Source of the DNA: Nostoc sp. S13 | GTDB taxonomy: Bacteria > Cyanobacteriota > Cyanobacteriia > Cyanobacteriales > Nostocaceae | Direction: 5' to 3' | DNA length: 40,553 nucleotides | NCBI RefSeq assembly: GCF_029379315.1 | Contig: NZ_JAQYWQ010000064.1 | Span: 1 to 40,553, forward strand | Part shown: piece after piece, positions 8,716 through 17,211 of the stretch | How positions within the stretch are numbered: the first letter of the stretch is position 1 | How the letters are laid out: every line of letters begins with the position of its first letter | Made by a program: the position numbers and the translations under genes | The notes under the pieces: model-generated | Database searches by the model: none | Told to the model about the DNA's origin: nothing | The model's input: the letters and a program-made list of their open reading frames with translations, nothing else

Positions 8716-8926
8716 TTTTTGACATACTCCCCAGAATCAGCTTGCCTAACGGCACGCGCAAGGGACGCTAAATTTGGGGGATTCTAGGCTCAAACAGCAA
8801 TTGCAGGCATAGCCTGTCTGACATCGCCTAACCAAGTGTTTTCGTTGTCCCGACTGCACAAAGGCTGAATAAATTCAGCCTGTTTGCTTATATCCCCCGG
8901 TTAGAAACGGCGGGCTTTACGCATCA
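8716..8926 (-). mobile_element. Non-autonomous IS200/IS605-type element (MITE/PATE-like)
   Basis: Read on the minus strand, the right edge of the window segment begins with a hairpin-bearing end (tgatgcgtaaagcccgccg, then a cggggg arm and ggctgaatttattcagcc, a 7-bp stem). The other end has gaatcccc...ggggagtatgtcaa, the typical right end of IS605-family tnpB elements. Only about 210 bp lie between, far too little for a transposase, and no reading frame is present. The part before the right end resembles the region that encodes the TnpB guide RNA in full elements, but this is from memory of family ends, not a search. It lies between petB and ctpA. Confidence 0.6.
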
Positions 8927-9170
8927 CGCCCCGTAAAGACGGAATATATTGCGATCTCTTGACGTCCCTACACATAAAATGGTGGACACAAAGTAGATTT
9001 TATCCTTTGGTGAGTGGATACGATGCCTCAGTTGACTGAACAACTTGATGAGAAAAATGCACCACTTCTATAAAAAAAGTAACATAATCGAGAGATAGAT
9101 TTCATCAACAACAGGGCAAGTGGGCATTATCTAGGCAATTTGGGTTGATGTGGAATTGATAATGGGGTTC
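8927..9170. other. Spacer upstream of ctpA
   Basis: Together with 8545-8715 this makes up the non-coding stretch between divergent petB and ctpA. It should hold the ctpA promoter. No conserved operator is recognised, and short plus-strand frames here do not look like genes. Confidence 0.4.
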
Positions 9171-10406
9171 ATGAATAAACAAGTCTTTCGGGTTGGATTT
9201 TCATTGTTAATGGCGTTTTGGTTGGTGTTGGGTACGCTGACCCAGCCAGCGGTAGCTTTGACGACGGAACAAAAGCTGGTTTCGGAAGTTTGGCGAATTG
9301 TTAATCGCACTTATCTAGATGAGACGTTTAATCATCAAAACTGGGCGGCAGTCCGGCAAAAGGTTCTGGAGAAGCCTCTCACCGACTCAAATGCCAGTTA
9401 TACGGCAATTGGGACGATGCTTAAGAGCCTCGATGATCCTTTTACCCGCTTTTTAGATCCGGAACATTACCGTAGCTTACAGGTTAATACTTCTGGAGAA
9501 CTGACTGGGGTTGGATTGCAAATTGCCTTGAATCCTGAGACTGGAAAGTTGGAAGTAGTGGCTCCCATCGCTGGTTCACCAGCAGATAAAGCCGGAATTA
9601 GACCACGCGATCGCATTCTCAAAATTGAAGGCGTTTCCACAGAAAATCTCACCCTTGATGAAGCTGCGACCAGAATGCGCGGGCCGAGTGGCAGCCTTGT
9701 AACTCTGGTGATCGAACGAGACGGAAAGACAGAAACGGAAATTAGATTGACACGCGATCGCATTGCTCTTAACCCTGTGGTCTCAGAATTACGTGTTTCC
9801 ACTGAGGGTAAACCAATTGGCTACCTTCGCCTGACTCAATTTAATGCCAACGCCTCAACGGAATTGGCACACGCTATTTCTAGTCTAGAAAAAAAAGGCG
9901 CTGCTGCCTACATTCTGGATTTACGAAATAATCCTGGGGGACTATTGCAATCAGGAATTGAAATCGCCCGTCTGTGGTTAGACTCTGGCACTGTCGTCTA
10001 CACTGTTAACCGACAAGGCATTCAGGGTAGTTTTGAAGCCTTTGGGCCAGCCCTGACGAACAATCCTCTGGTGATTTTGGTAAATCAAGGAACAGCTAGT
10101 GCCAGTGAGATTCTCGCTGGGGCACTCCAAGATAATGGTCGTGCCCAACTGGTAGGCGAAACCACCTTTGGAAAGGGCTTAATTCAATCCTTATTTGAAT
10201 TATCAGATGGTTCGGGCTTGGCAGTCACAATTGCTAAGTATGAAACTCCTCAACACCGGGATATTAATAAACTAGGTATTAAGCCGGATAAAGTGATTTC
10301 CCAAGAGCCAATTAACCGTGAACAGATTGGCACCGAAGCGGATCTGCAATATCAAGCAGCATTGGAACTTTTGGTTAAAAACTCAGTGATGGCGGGAAAG
10401 GCGTAA
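9171..10406 (+). CDS. ctpA: Carboxyl-terminal processing protease (D1 processing type)
   Basis: S41-family serine endopeptidase of about 411 residues. A signal peptide (KQVFRVGFSLLMAFWLVLG, ending near PAVA) sends it to the lumen or periplasm. A PDZ domain follows (about 95-182) and then the protease core. The Ser-Lys dyad is visible: Ser310 in NQGTASASEI and Lys335 in TTFGKG, 25 residues apart as in plant D1 protease. CtpA trims the C-terminal extension of precursor D1 so that the photosystem II manganese cluster can assemble. Assignment to CtpA rather than the related CtpB/CtpC is likely but not certain. The ATG at 9171 gives the best signal peptide; an ATG at 9162 and GTG at 9150 are also in frame. 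Confidence 0.9.
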   Translation: MNKQVFRVGFSLLMAFWLVLGTLTQPAVALTTEQKLVSEVWRIVNRTYLDETFNHQNWAAVRQKVLEKPLTDSNASYTAIGTMLKSLDDPFTRFLDPEHYRSLQVNTSGELTGVGLQIALNPETGKLEVVAPIAGSPADKAGIRPRDRILKIEGVSTENLTLDEAATRMRGPSGSLVTLVIERDGKTETEIRLTRDRIALNPVVSELRVSTEGKPIGYLRLTQFNANASTELAHAISSLEKKGAAAYILDLRNNPGGLLQSGIEIARLWLDSGTVVYTVNRQGIQGSFEAFGPALTNNPLVILVNQGTASASEILAGALQDNGRAQLVGETTFGKGLIQSLFELSDGSGLAVTIAKYETPQHRDINKLGIKPDKVISQEPINREQIGTEADLQYQAALELLVKNSVMAGKA

Positions 10407-10433
10407 AGAGTTAGGAGTTAGGAGTTTGCCTTG

Positions 10434-10454
10434 TTCCCAGTCTCTGACTGGGAA
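10434..10454 (+). terminator. Hairpin after ctpA
   Basis: ttcccagt and actgggaa form an 8-bp stem with a 5-nt loop, 27 bp after the ctpA stop. The sequence gttcccagtctctgact is also a dispersed repeat, recurring at about 37016-37031. A second stem (cagcac/gtgctg, 10478-10503) with a nearby T7 run follows and may be the true terminator. Confidence 0.45.
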
Positions 10455-10616
10455 TCACCCTCAAAAGCAGAGTTTTCCAGCACACGCAACAGCTTTTGTG
10501 CTGAACTTGCTTTTTTTCAGTAACTATGAGATATTTTGTCTGAGATTGAAAATACTGTATTCCTATCGAATTACTGAAAATTCTTGCTAAGTAGCAGGGT
10601 GTATAAACTTATTGAC

Positions 10617-11297
10617 ATGAATTTAAGTTTTTTCAGAAAGCATCCACTATTGTTTGTGATCATAACTTTCTTTGGGCTTTTTTTCAGTAGTACAGTAGTT
10701 GCTGCCAACTTAAAATTATATTTCGCTGCTCAGAAGTCTGGGTCAGTACAATCAGCAAATCCTCAAGCTATTGCGATCGCAGATCAACAAGTACCTGTAG
10801 ATAAATTACTAAAATTGATCCAGCAACGATTGCTAATTGCACATAATGTAGCCCGGTGGAAATGGAATCACAAACGTCCTATTGAGGATCTAAAGCGGGA
10901 ACAAGAGTTACTATTAAAGGTTAGGCAACAAGCGACAACCCATAGTCTAGAACCTGATACAGTTGCAGCATTTTTTCAAGGACAAATAGAAGCAGGAAAA
11001 CTCATCCAAACAGTTGATTTTCAAAACTGGCAAAAGCAAGGCATTAAATCTTTTCCTAACGTGCCAGACTTAAACCAGACATTGCGACCATCGTTAGATA
11101 AATTAAACACAGAATTTGTCTTTGCTTTAAAAGAACTGACTCCTGTTCTAGGTTGTCCGCAGATACGGCAATTAATTCAGTCACGTTCTCAGGTAATTAT
11201 TCAGGGAGATGGTATTGATCAGCGAGTGCAGACCCTAGCAATTTCACCCCTGCTGCAATTTCAAAGCGCTTCTTGCAAAGTGGGTAACTTCCGTTGA
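10617..11297 (+). CDS. Exported chorismate mutase, gamma-class AroQ
   Basis: 226 residues from the ATG at 10617, which opens a signal peptide (SFFRKHPLLFVIITFFGLFF, ending near VVAA). The mature protein is the all-helical chorismate mutase of the secreted *AroQ class. The predicted catalytic residues are present: R71 in QQRLLIAHNVARWKW, K82, D91 and R94-E95 in IEDLKRE, and Q131 in GKLIQ. A second helical half carries C180 and C220, spaced as expected for the disulfide of exported *AroQ enzymes. It would convert chorismate to prephenate outside the cytoplasm, where no substrate source is known. An upstream in-frame TTG at 10584 lacks support. It follows ctpA by about 210 bp with no evidence of an operon. 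Confidence 0.8.
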   Translation: MNLSFFRKHPLLFVIITFFGLFFSSTVVAANLKLYFAAQKSGSVQSANPQAIAIADQQVPVDKLLKLIQQRLLIAHNVARWKWNHKRPIEDLKREQELLLKVRQQATTHSLEPDTVAAFFQGQIEAGKLIQTVDFQNWQKQGIKSFPNVPDLNQTLRPSLDKLNTEFVFALKELTPVLGCPQIRQLIQSRSQVIIQGDGIDQRVQTLAISPLLQFQSASCKVGNFR

Positions 11298-11344
11298 TCG
11301 GGTTAGCGACAGCTAATGCCAATTATGTATGAAGATGTGCCAAA

Positions 11345-12188
11345 TTATCCATCCGATTGTACTGCCTGGGCTAACTGCTGCACAAAGGCTTGATGTTCGA
11401 TAGAATTCACTCCTGCCTGCAATACGGTTAACACCTGTTGCATATCCCCCGCCAGCAAGGCAGATTGATCTAACCACAATCCTGGAAAGACTTGACTTTG
11501 AATCACACCTGCCGCATCGGGGTGCAGATTTATGTACTCTCCTGCTTCTAGGTAAAACCAATCGATGCGCTGCTCAAACACCTGCCACACAAAGTACTCC
11601 TGTATTCCATTCCGCCGATAAGCACGTTTTTTGTCACCCAGATCGATCGTGGCACTACTAGCGGCAATTTCTGCAACCAGTTCTGGCGCTCCCTCCACAT
11701 AACCATCCTGGCTCAGGTGCGAGCGCCCACCCGCCTGGGTATCAATCAATAACACCGCGTCGCGTTGGGGTTCATTAGACTTATCCACAAATAAACCTCA
11801 AAATAGCTGAAACCCTTACATAGCTGGCTTTTTAGCTTATATAAAACAGGAACCTCTAAAACCCTCTCCAGAGCTAGGTTTCAGCCAAATAAAGTTCTCA
11901 TTTCCGGATAAGTCTATTGTCCAAGTCAAGGCGAACTGTTGCGTTATCACCAACACGCACTCCTGGGGTGATTGCCTGATAAACTCCTAGCCAGGTTATT
12001 ACTTTGGCATGAGCTTCGGCGTGTGGTTCAAAACGCAGCGGTGAAGCCATGTAGACAGTTCCTTCAATCAATTCGGCTTTTTTTAGCTTTGGCATGGCGC
12101 TGTAGCGCCGCTCAAATTCAAAGCAGGTCAGCCAATCGCCGTTTTCCAATGGGGGAACTGTCAAACGCCAAAGCGAGGAACGAGGCAT
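11345..12188 (-). pseudogene. Uma2-family nuclease gene interrupted by a MITE
   Basis: Two reading frames together make one Uma2 (DUF820) protein. The upstream part (12188-11898, 96 aa) holds the N-terminus with KKAELIEGTVYMASP and ends VRLDLDN followed by element-encoded residues. The downstream part (11788-11345) resumes at NEPQRDAVLLID and carries PELVAEIAASS and the DLGDKKRAYRRNGIQEYFVW core typical of this restriction-endonuclease-like fold. Removing the 137-bp element and one TA joins them in frame (DLDNNEPQRDAV) into about 235 residues, normal for the family. As it stands, full-length protein cannot be made. The function of intact Uma2 proteins is poorly known; many copies occur in cyanobacteria. 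Confidence 0.88.
11778..11914. mobile_element. 137-bp MITE with TA target duplication
   Basis: The element starts gacttatcc and ends ggataagtc. The inverted ends stay imperfectly complementary for about 39 bp (the inner parts include gctgaaacc and ggtttcag). It is flanked by TA at 11776-11777 and TA at 11915-11916. A TA duplication is characteristic of the IS630/Tc1-mariner superfamily, so a non-autonomous derivative of that group is likely. It has no coding capacity and splits the Uma2 gene. Confidence 0.85.
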
Positions 12189-12245
12189 AATTAGGGCAGC
12201 GACAATTTATTTTTATCGTACAATATATAACTGTGATTTTCTGGC

Positions 12246-14039
12246 TTATGCTGACAACGGTAGCTGAATCGCAAATTTTGTGCCTTTGCCAACTTCAGAT
12301 TCGACGATGATTTGACCACCATGTTTTTCGACAATAATTTGCCGGGCGATCGCCAGTCCTAATCCTGTACCTTTACCGACAGCTTTAGTAGTAAATAAAT
12401 GGTCAAATATCTTTTGTTTTACTGATTCACTCATCCCCTTACCATTATCAGCAATGGCAATTTTAACTAGATTATTTTCGACTGAGGTTGTAATTGTAAT
12501 CCAGTTAGGATTGTCTTTAATTTCCTCAAAACTGCGTTCGTGATTAGATTCATCTAATGCATCAATAGCATTGGCGATAATATTCATAAATACCTGATTT
12601 AATTGACCAGGAAAACATTCGAATTGAGGTAAATTACCATAATTTGTGGTAACTTCAATAGCAGGACGTTGTTCATTCGCCTTCAGACGATGTTTCAAAA
12701 TTAAAATTGTGCTATCAATGCCTTCGTGAATGTTAAATGGTACTTTGTAATCTCTATCAGTACGGGAGAAAGTGCGGAGACTAGTGCTGGTATTTTTGAG
12801 CCTGTCACACGCCATAGACATGGAATCAATCATTTTGGGCAAGTCTGATAAGCTATAGTCCAAGTCGATTTCTTCGGCGTGGTCAATGATTTCTTCACTT
12901 TTATTGGGTAAACTTGATTGATATAGTGCGAGATGTTCAACAATATCAGCAACAGTGGGTTTAGCTTGTTTCAGACTGGCAGCAATAAAACCAAGGGGAT
13001 TATTCATTTCGTGAGCCACACCAGCAACTAAGTTGCCCAGTGCTGACATTTTTTCACTTTGGACAATTTGTAATTGGGCATTTTGCAGATCAGTTAACGC
13101 TTGTTGCAAATCAAGTGATTTTTGTTGCAAGGCAAGTTCAGCCAGTTTGCGTTCGTGAAGTGCAGCTTGCTGTTCGCTCATATCCAAGAATAATCCATCC
13201 CAAACTACTGAGCCATCGGCAAGGTGTTCGATTCGTGATTCTGCGTGAATCCACTTAATAATTCCTGATGGGGTGACAATTCGCCCTGACCAGTGCCAGG
13301 AAGATCGGGTTTGAATGGCATCAGTTGTGGACTTTCGATAACTTGCGATGTCGTCTGGATGCACACTATTTTCGAGAAACTCCAAATTGGACATAGCTTG
13401 CTCAGGGGTAATTTCGAGCAAGCTGTAACAGTCGGTACTGATGTAGTTCATCGATATTACCCCATCAGTACTCATGCGGTATTGATAAACTACACCAGGA
13501 ACGTTGTCTACCAGGTGATGGAAGCGAGACTGTGCGGCGTTTAACTCATTCAGTGACTGCTCTAGCTGTTGAGAATACTCTAGCGATCGCTCATAAAGTT
13601 GGGCATTTTCCAAAGAAATTGCCGCTTGAGCGCAGAGTAAATTCAGCAGTTCCACACGATCATAGGTAAATGCTCCAGTAACAAGATTGTTTTCTAAGTA
13701 CAACACACCCAGCAACTTACCTTGATGTAAAATCGGGCTGCACAAGATACTCTTGGGCTGCTGATGAATGATATACGGGTCATTAGCTAAGGTCGGATCA
13801 GCCGTTGCATCAAGCAGCACAGCAGTCTGCCTGTTGTGCTTCACTTTATAAATCAGTTTCAGGGGAATGTCCCGGCTGTCCTCAATCGGAAGGCGCTGCA
13901 ACACAACTGGCTCCGAACCCTCAGTAATTGACCCTTTGATCAGCAGGCGTTCACCTTTGGTGTCGGATTGCGAATCGTCTCGCACGAGCATTAACACGCA
14001 TTTATTAGCCCCCGCATTTTCGATGGCGATAGAAAGCAA
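12246..14039 (-). CDS. 3' part of a frameshifted multi-domain kinase: GAF, PAS, histidine kinase
   Basis: 597 residues that match the C-terminal part of the intact neighbour at 17212-23127. A GAF domain (IENAGANKCVLML to QAAISLENA) comes first, then a linker coiled coil, a PAS/PAC pair (FHHLVDNVPGVVYQY to WDGLFLDMSEQQ) and a histidine-kinase core. The H box GVAHEMNNPLGFI, N-box region NQVFMNIIANAIDAL, G1 box ADNGKGM and G2 box GKGTGLGLAIA are all intact. The nominal start lies inside the GAF domain, so this is not a natural N-terminus. The same frame reads LEKLVSSLL further upstream, to a stop at about 14103-14105. The PAS domain differs clearly from that of the neighbour. No response regulator is nearby. 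It is probably the 3' half of a disabled gene, though internal initiation could still make a soluble kinase. Confidence 0.75.
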   Translation of the reverse strand: MLSIAIENAGANKCVLMLVRDDSQSDTKGERLLIKGSITEGSEPVVLQRLPIEDSRDIPLKLIYKVKHNRQTAVLLDATADPTLANDPYIIHQQPKSILCSPILHQGKLLGVLYLENNLVTGAFTYDRVELLNLLCAQAAISLENAQLYERSLEYSQQLEQSLNELNAAQSRFHHLVDNVPGVVYQYRMSTDGVISMNYISTDCYSLLEITPEQAMSNLEFLENSVHPDDIASYRKSTTDAIQTRSSWHWSGRIVTPSGIIKWIHAESRIEHLADGSVVWDGLFLDMSEQQAALHERKLAELALQQKSLDLQQALTDLQNAQLQIVQSEKMSALGNLVAGVAHEMNNPLGFIAASLKQAKPTVADIVEHLALYQSSLPNKSEEIIDHAEEIDLDYSLSDLPKMIDSMSMACDRLKNTSTSLRTFSRTDRDYKVPFNIHEGIDSTILILKHRLKANEQRPAIEVTTNYGNLPQFECFPGQLNQVFMNIIANAIDALDESNHERSFEEIKDNPNWITITTSVENNLVKIAIADNGKGMSESVKQKIFDHLFTTKAVGKGTGLGLAIARQIIVEKHGGQIIVESEVGKGTKFAIQLPLSA

Positions 14040-17000
14040 CGATGAAACCAGTTTTTCAAGTTCGATTTCGCCTGAGATAGTTTGAACAGTGGTAACGTTT
14101 CTTTAATGTGAGCTTTGCGGTGGAGGATAAACACTGCCTGCATCAGTAATACTTCAGGTTTAGCCGCTTTAGCATCGAATTTTGAGACGACATTCAATCC
14201 CAACTGACTAAACTGTACTGCTAAATCCACATCTTGCAAGATATTACAGATAATCATGCTATAGCAAGCATAGTTATAAGCTGAAGCAGAAACGTTTCCA
14301 TACCGCAGGGATAATTTGACTGATAAGGAAGTCAGTAATGGGAACAAGACAGAGCCAGAGAGGTAAGCTGGTGAAATGATGCTGCTGGCAGCCTGGATAA
14401 TTGCAAGTTTGTTCGCATCACTCATCACCGGAAGGTGAATAAAATCTGCAATTTCCCTGTCCCCAATCAGGTCGCTAATTTCTTGGATTGACTGTTGAAT
14501 ATCGGTTAGTGTGGGTGATTCGGTCATCGTTACACCCAACTGTTGCAGAAGCTGGATGCCGAGCGCAATGGCTTCGGTCAATTTAGCCTGAGAGGTCTTG
14601 GCTAAAATTCTAATGCAGTAAACATTGACCTTTTCCAGTAAAGAGTGTGCCTGGCTGATCACCGTCTCAATCAACTGTTCCATCGCCTCAAAGTCACCGC
14701 ATAGCGAAGCCAATTCAGCTGCCTCGTCATGGAATGATAGAGTCATTTCATATTGCTGCTGCCAAGCTTTTTCTCCAAGTATTGATAATCCAGTACTGGC
14801 ATATTCACGCCCTACTTGATAGGCGGTGGCACTTTTGGCTTTGCGACAGGCAATCAGATTGAGTAGGGCTAATTCTGATCGTTCTTTGGGTTGGTTAATT
14901 AAAGCAGTTCCATAATTTAATTGATTGACTATTTCAAAAATATGGTCAACTCTAGCTGCTGGGGAAATCTGTTGGAGTAGTAGTTGCCCTATTTGGTAAT
15001 GAGTCGTCTGTTTTTGGTCGTCGGGAATCAGGGAGTAGGCGGCTTGTTGGACGCGATCGTGTAAAAATTTGTATGTAACAGTCTCTTGATTTTCCGGTGC
15101 ACGTGCAAGACTATCTTGTCCGATATAAAACTTATAAACATCATCCTTCGGTAAAATCAATCTTTCTTGTAATGCTTTCCACAAATCAGCAGCCGTCTCC
15201 ATTTGAGATTGCTCTGAAACCATTGCCAAAGTTACTAAATCAAACTGATTACCAATACAAGCAGCTAACTGCAATATGTGTTGAGTTGATTCAGGTAGTC
15301 TTCGTAATTGAAATGCCATAAAAGCAACAACGTCATCTGTAACAGCAAGACTTGTCACCTGTACAATGTCACATTGCCAACAGGCTAATTCAAAATCAAA
15401 TTGAATCAGATGTTCTTGATGCAATGCTTTGAGAAACTGTATAGCGAAAAACGGATTCCCTTGAGTTTTTTGATAAACTAATTCAGAAAGAGGCGATGCG
15501 AAACTTTCTGGACATTTCAGGGTGTCAGCAACTAATTGATTCACTGTGACTTGACTCAGTGGTGCTAAAGTAATCGTATTAATTGTGAAGAGTGTTTTTT
15601 GAATATCGCTCAAAGTCAACATCAATGGATGTCCTGGGTTGACTTCGTTATCACGATACGCGCCAATTAACAAAAGATGATCTGTATCAGCAATCAATAG
15701 CTGCATTAACTTCAGCGATGCTGAATCTGCCCATTGCAAATCATCTAAAAACATCACTAATGGATGTTCTAAGCTGCTAAAGACTTGGGTAAATTTTTGG
15801 AATAATAAATTAAATCTATTTTGTGCAGATGTTCCTGATAATTCTATGGCGGGTGGTTGTTCACCAAGAATTATTGATAATTCCGGGATGACTTCAATAA
15901 TTACTTGTCCATTTTCGCCAACTGCTGCTAATATTTTGTTTTTCCATTGCTGAATTTGAGTATCGCTTTCTGTTAACAATTGCTCCATTAGATCCCGGAA
16001 TGCTTGCACAAATGCCGAAAAAGGAATATTCCGTTGAAATTGGTCATATTTTCCTTTGATAAAATAACCACGTTGCCGCACAATTGGTTTATGAACTTCG
16101 TTGACAACCGTAGTTTTACCAATTCCGGAAAAGCCAGCTACCAGCATCATTTCTGTTACACCTTTGCTGACTCGCTCAAATGCTTGGAGGAGTGTAGCGA
16201 CTTCAGTTTCCCTTCCATAGAGTTTATCAGGAATAAGAAAGCGATCGCACACATTCCTAAGCGCAATTTCAAAGTTGTGAATTTCACCAGAAACTTGTAG
16301 CTGATGTAAACAATTTTCTAAATCAAACTTCACTCCTAACGCACTCTGATATCTGGATTCGGCATTTTTTGCCATCAATTTGATCACAATATCTGAAATC
16401 ACCTGCGGAATTTCTTCCCTTTTCCCTAAAAGTGGTGGTTGTTTTGCAATATGAGAATATACCAACTCCATTGGATCGTTTGACGCAAAAGGTAACTTTC
16501 CTGTAAGTAACTCGTAGAATGTCACCCCTAAAGAATAAAAATCAGTTCGGTAGTCAATCCCGCGATTCATTCTTCCTGTTTGTTCTGGGGAAATATAAGC
16601 AAGTGTTCCTTCTAACACATTAGGATTAATTAGTGTTTGCGTTTCTCGTGGTAGTAAAGATGCAATACTAAAGTCAATTAATTTAACTTGTTTGGTTTCA
16701 GGATTAATTAAAATATTAGCGGGTTTAATATCTTTATGAATAATCCGCTCCCGGTAGAGTATATCTAAGGTATTGCACAGTGCGATCGCAATTCCTAAAA
16801 ACTGTTGTAGAGACGCGATATATCGCGTCTGGTCAGAGGTGAAATAATTTTTGAGAGAAATCCCCCCAAAGTCTTCCATCACCAGCGCATAGCCATTTTG
16901 GTAGGCTTCTAGGCTATAGGTTTGGACGATTAGTGGTGAGTTGAGATTTTTGGCAATGGTGTACTGATTGCGAAACGACAAGAGTTCAGAGAAGCTGGGA

Positions 17001-17137
17001 TAAGGATTTTTCAGCAGTTTAATCACTACTGGTAATAAGTCAGTCTCTCGATACCCTCGATAAACTAGGGTTCTGGAACCATTGTAGAGTTCTTCACTGA
17101 TGCGATATCCGGGAATACTAACAAAAGTGCTAACCAT
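13991..17137 (-). CDS. 5' part of a frameshifted multi-domain kinase: Ser/Thr kinase and AAA ATPase
   Basis: 1048 residues. The N-terminal protein kinase domain has VVIKLLK, HKDIKPAN and IDFSIAS (DFS in place of DFG, as in the neighbouring paralogue). An AAA ATPase of the type found in these cyanobacterial kinases follows, with Walker A GFSGIGKT and Walker B MFLDDLQWAD, and then a helical-repeat region. It tracks the intact paralogue until HRKAHIKETL (paralogue residue about 1018), then reads about 28 residues of the wrong frame to a stop. About 335 residues present in the paralogue are missing at the junction near 14085-14100. It may still make a kinase-AAA protein without the sensor output. 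The ATG at 17137 has AAGGA 9 nt upstream and lies in the loop of an 18-bp inverted repeat. Confidence 0.75.
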   Translation of the reverse strand: MVSTFVSIPGYRISEELYNGSRTLVYRGYRETDLLPVVIKLLKNPYPSFSELLSFRNQYTIAKNLNSPLIVQTYSLEAYQNGYALVMEDFGGISLKNYFTSDQTRYIASLQQFLGIAIALCNTLDILYRERIIHKDIKPANILINPETKQVKLIDFSIASLLPRETQTLINPNVLEGTLAYISPEQTGRMNRGIDYRTDFYSLGVTFYELLTGKLPFASNDPMELVYSHIAKQPPLLGKREEIPQVISDIVIKLMAKNAESRYQSALGVKFDLENCLHQLQVSGEIHNFEIALRNVCDRFLIPDKLYGRETEVATLLQAFERVSKGVTEMMLVAGFSGIGKTTVVNEVHKPIVRQRGYFIKGKYDQFQRNIPFSAFVQAFRDLMEQLLTESDTQIQQWKNKILAAVGENGQVIIEVIPELSIILGEQPPAIELSGTSAQNRFNLLFQKFTQVFSSLEHPLVMFLDDLQWADSASLKLMQLLIADTDHLLLIGAYRDNEVNPGHPLMLTLSDIQKTLFTINTITLAPLSQVTVNQLVADTLKCPESFASPLSELVYQKTQGNPFFAIQFLKALHQEHLIQFDFELACWQCDIVQVTSLAVTDDVVAFMAFQLRRLPESTQHILQLAACIGNQFDLVTLAMVSEQSQMETAADLWKALQERLILPKDDVYKFYIGQDSLARAPENQETVTYKFLHDRVQQAAYSLIPDDQKQTTHYQIGQLLLQQISPAARVDHIFEIVNQLNYGTALINQPKERSELALLNLIACRKAKSATAYQVGREYASTGLSILGEKAWQQQYEMTLSFHDEAAELASLCGDFEAMEQLIETVISQAHSLLEKVNVYCIRILAKTSQAKLTEAIALGIQLLQQLGVTMTESPTLTDIQQSIQEISDLIGDREIADFIHLPVMSDANKLAIIQAASSIISPAYLSGSVLFPLLTSLSVKLSLRYGNVSASAYNYACYSMIICNILQDVDLAVQFSQLGLNVVSKFDAKAAKPEVLLMQAVFILHRKAHIKETLPLFKLSQAKSNLKNWFHRCFLSPSKMRGLINAC
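16811..16830. repeat. Perfect 20-bp palindrome inside the kinase domain
   Basis: agacgcgatatatcgcgtct equals its own reverse complement and is preceded by gtag, like the dispersed palindrome at 3765-3794. It encodes TRYIAS within the kinase domain. That segment is four residues longer than the matching stretch of the paralogue, so the repeat appears to have inserted in frame. Confidence 0.8.
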
Positions 17138-17182
17138 ATTGCTAAATCCTTAAGACTTCCAGATTTAGTATTCCCGGATATC
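17104..17182 (-). promoter_or_regulatory. 18-bp perfect inverted repeat bracketing the start codon
   Basis: gatatccgggaatactaa (17104-17121) and ttagtattcccggatatc (17165-17182) are exact inverted copies with a 43-bp loop. The loop contains the AAGGA ribosome-binding site and the ATG at 17137. The gene-internal arm encodes SIPGY, and the other arm lies in the leader. On the mRNA the two could pair and present or hide the start, or the upstream arm may be an inverted micro-duplication with no role. Confidence 0.6.
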
Positions 17183-17211
17183 TGAAGCTGTTTAACAACA
17201 AGAGCGAAAAA

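Noticed and set aside
12246..17137. Programmed ribosomal frameshift in the kinase gene
   Set aside because: No slippery heptamer is evident at the junction, and a large deletion relative to the paralogue explains the break.
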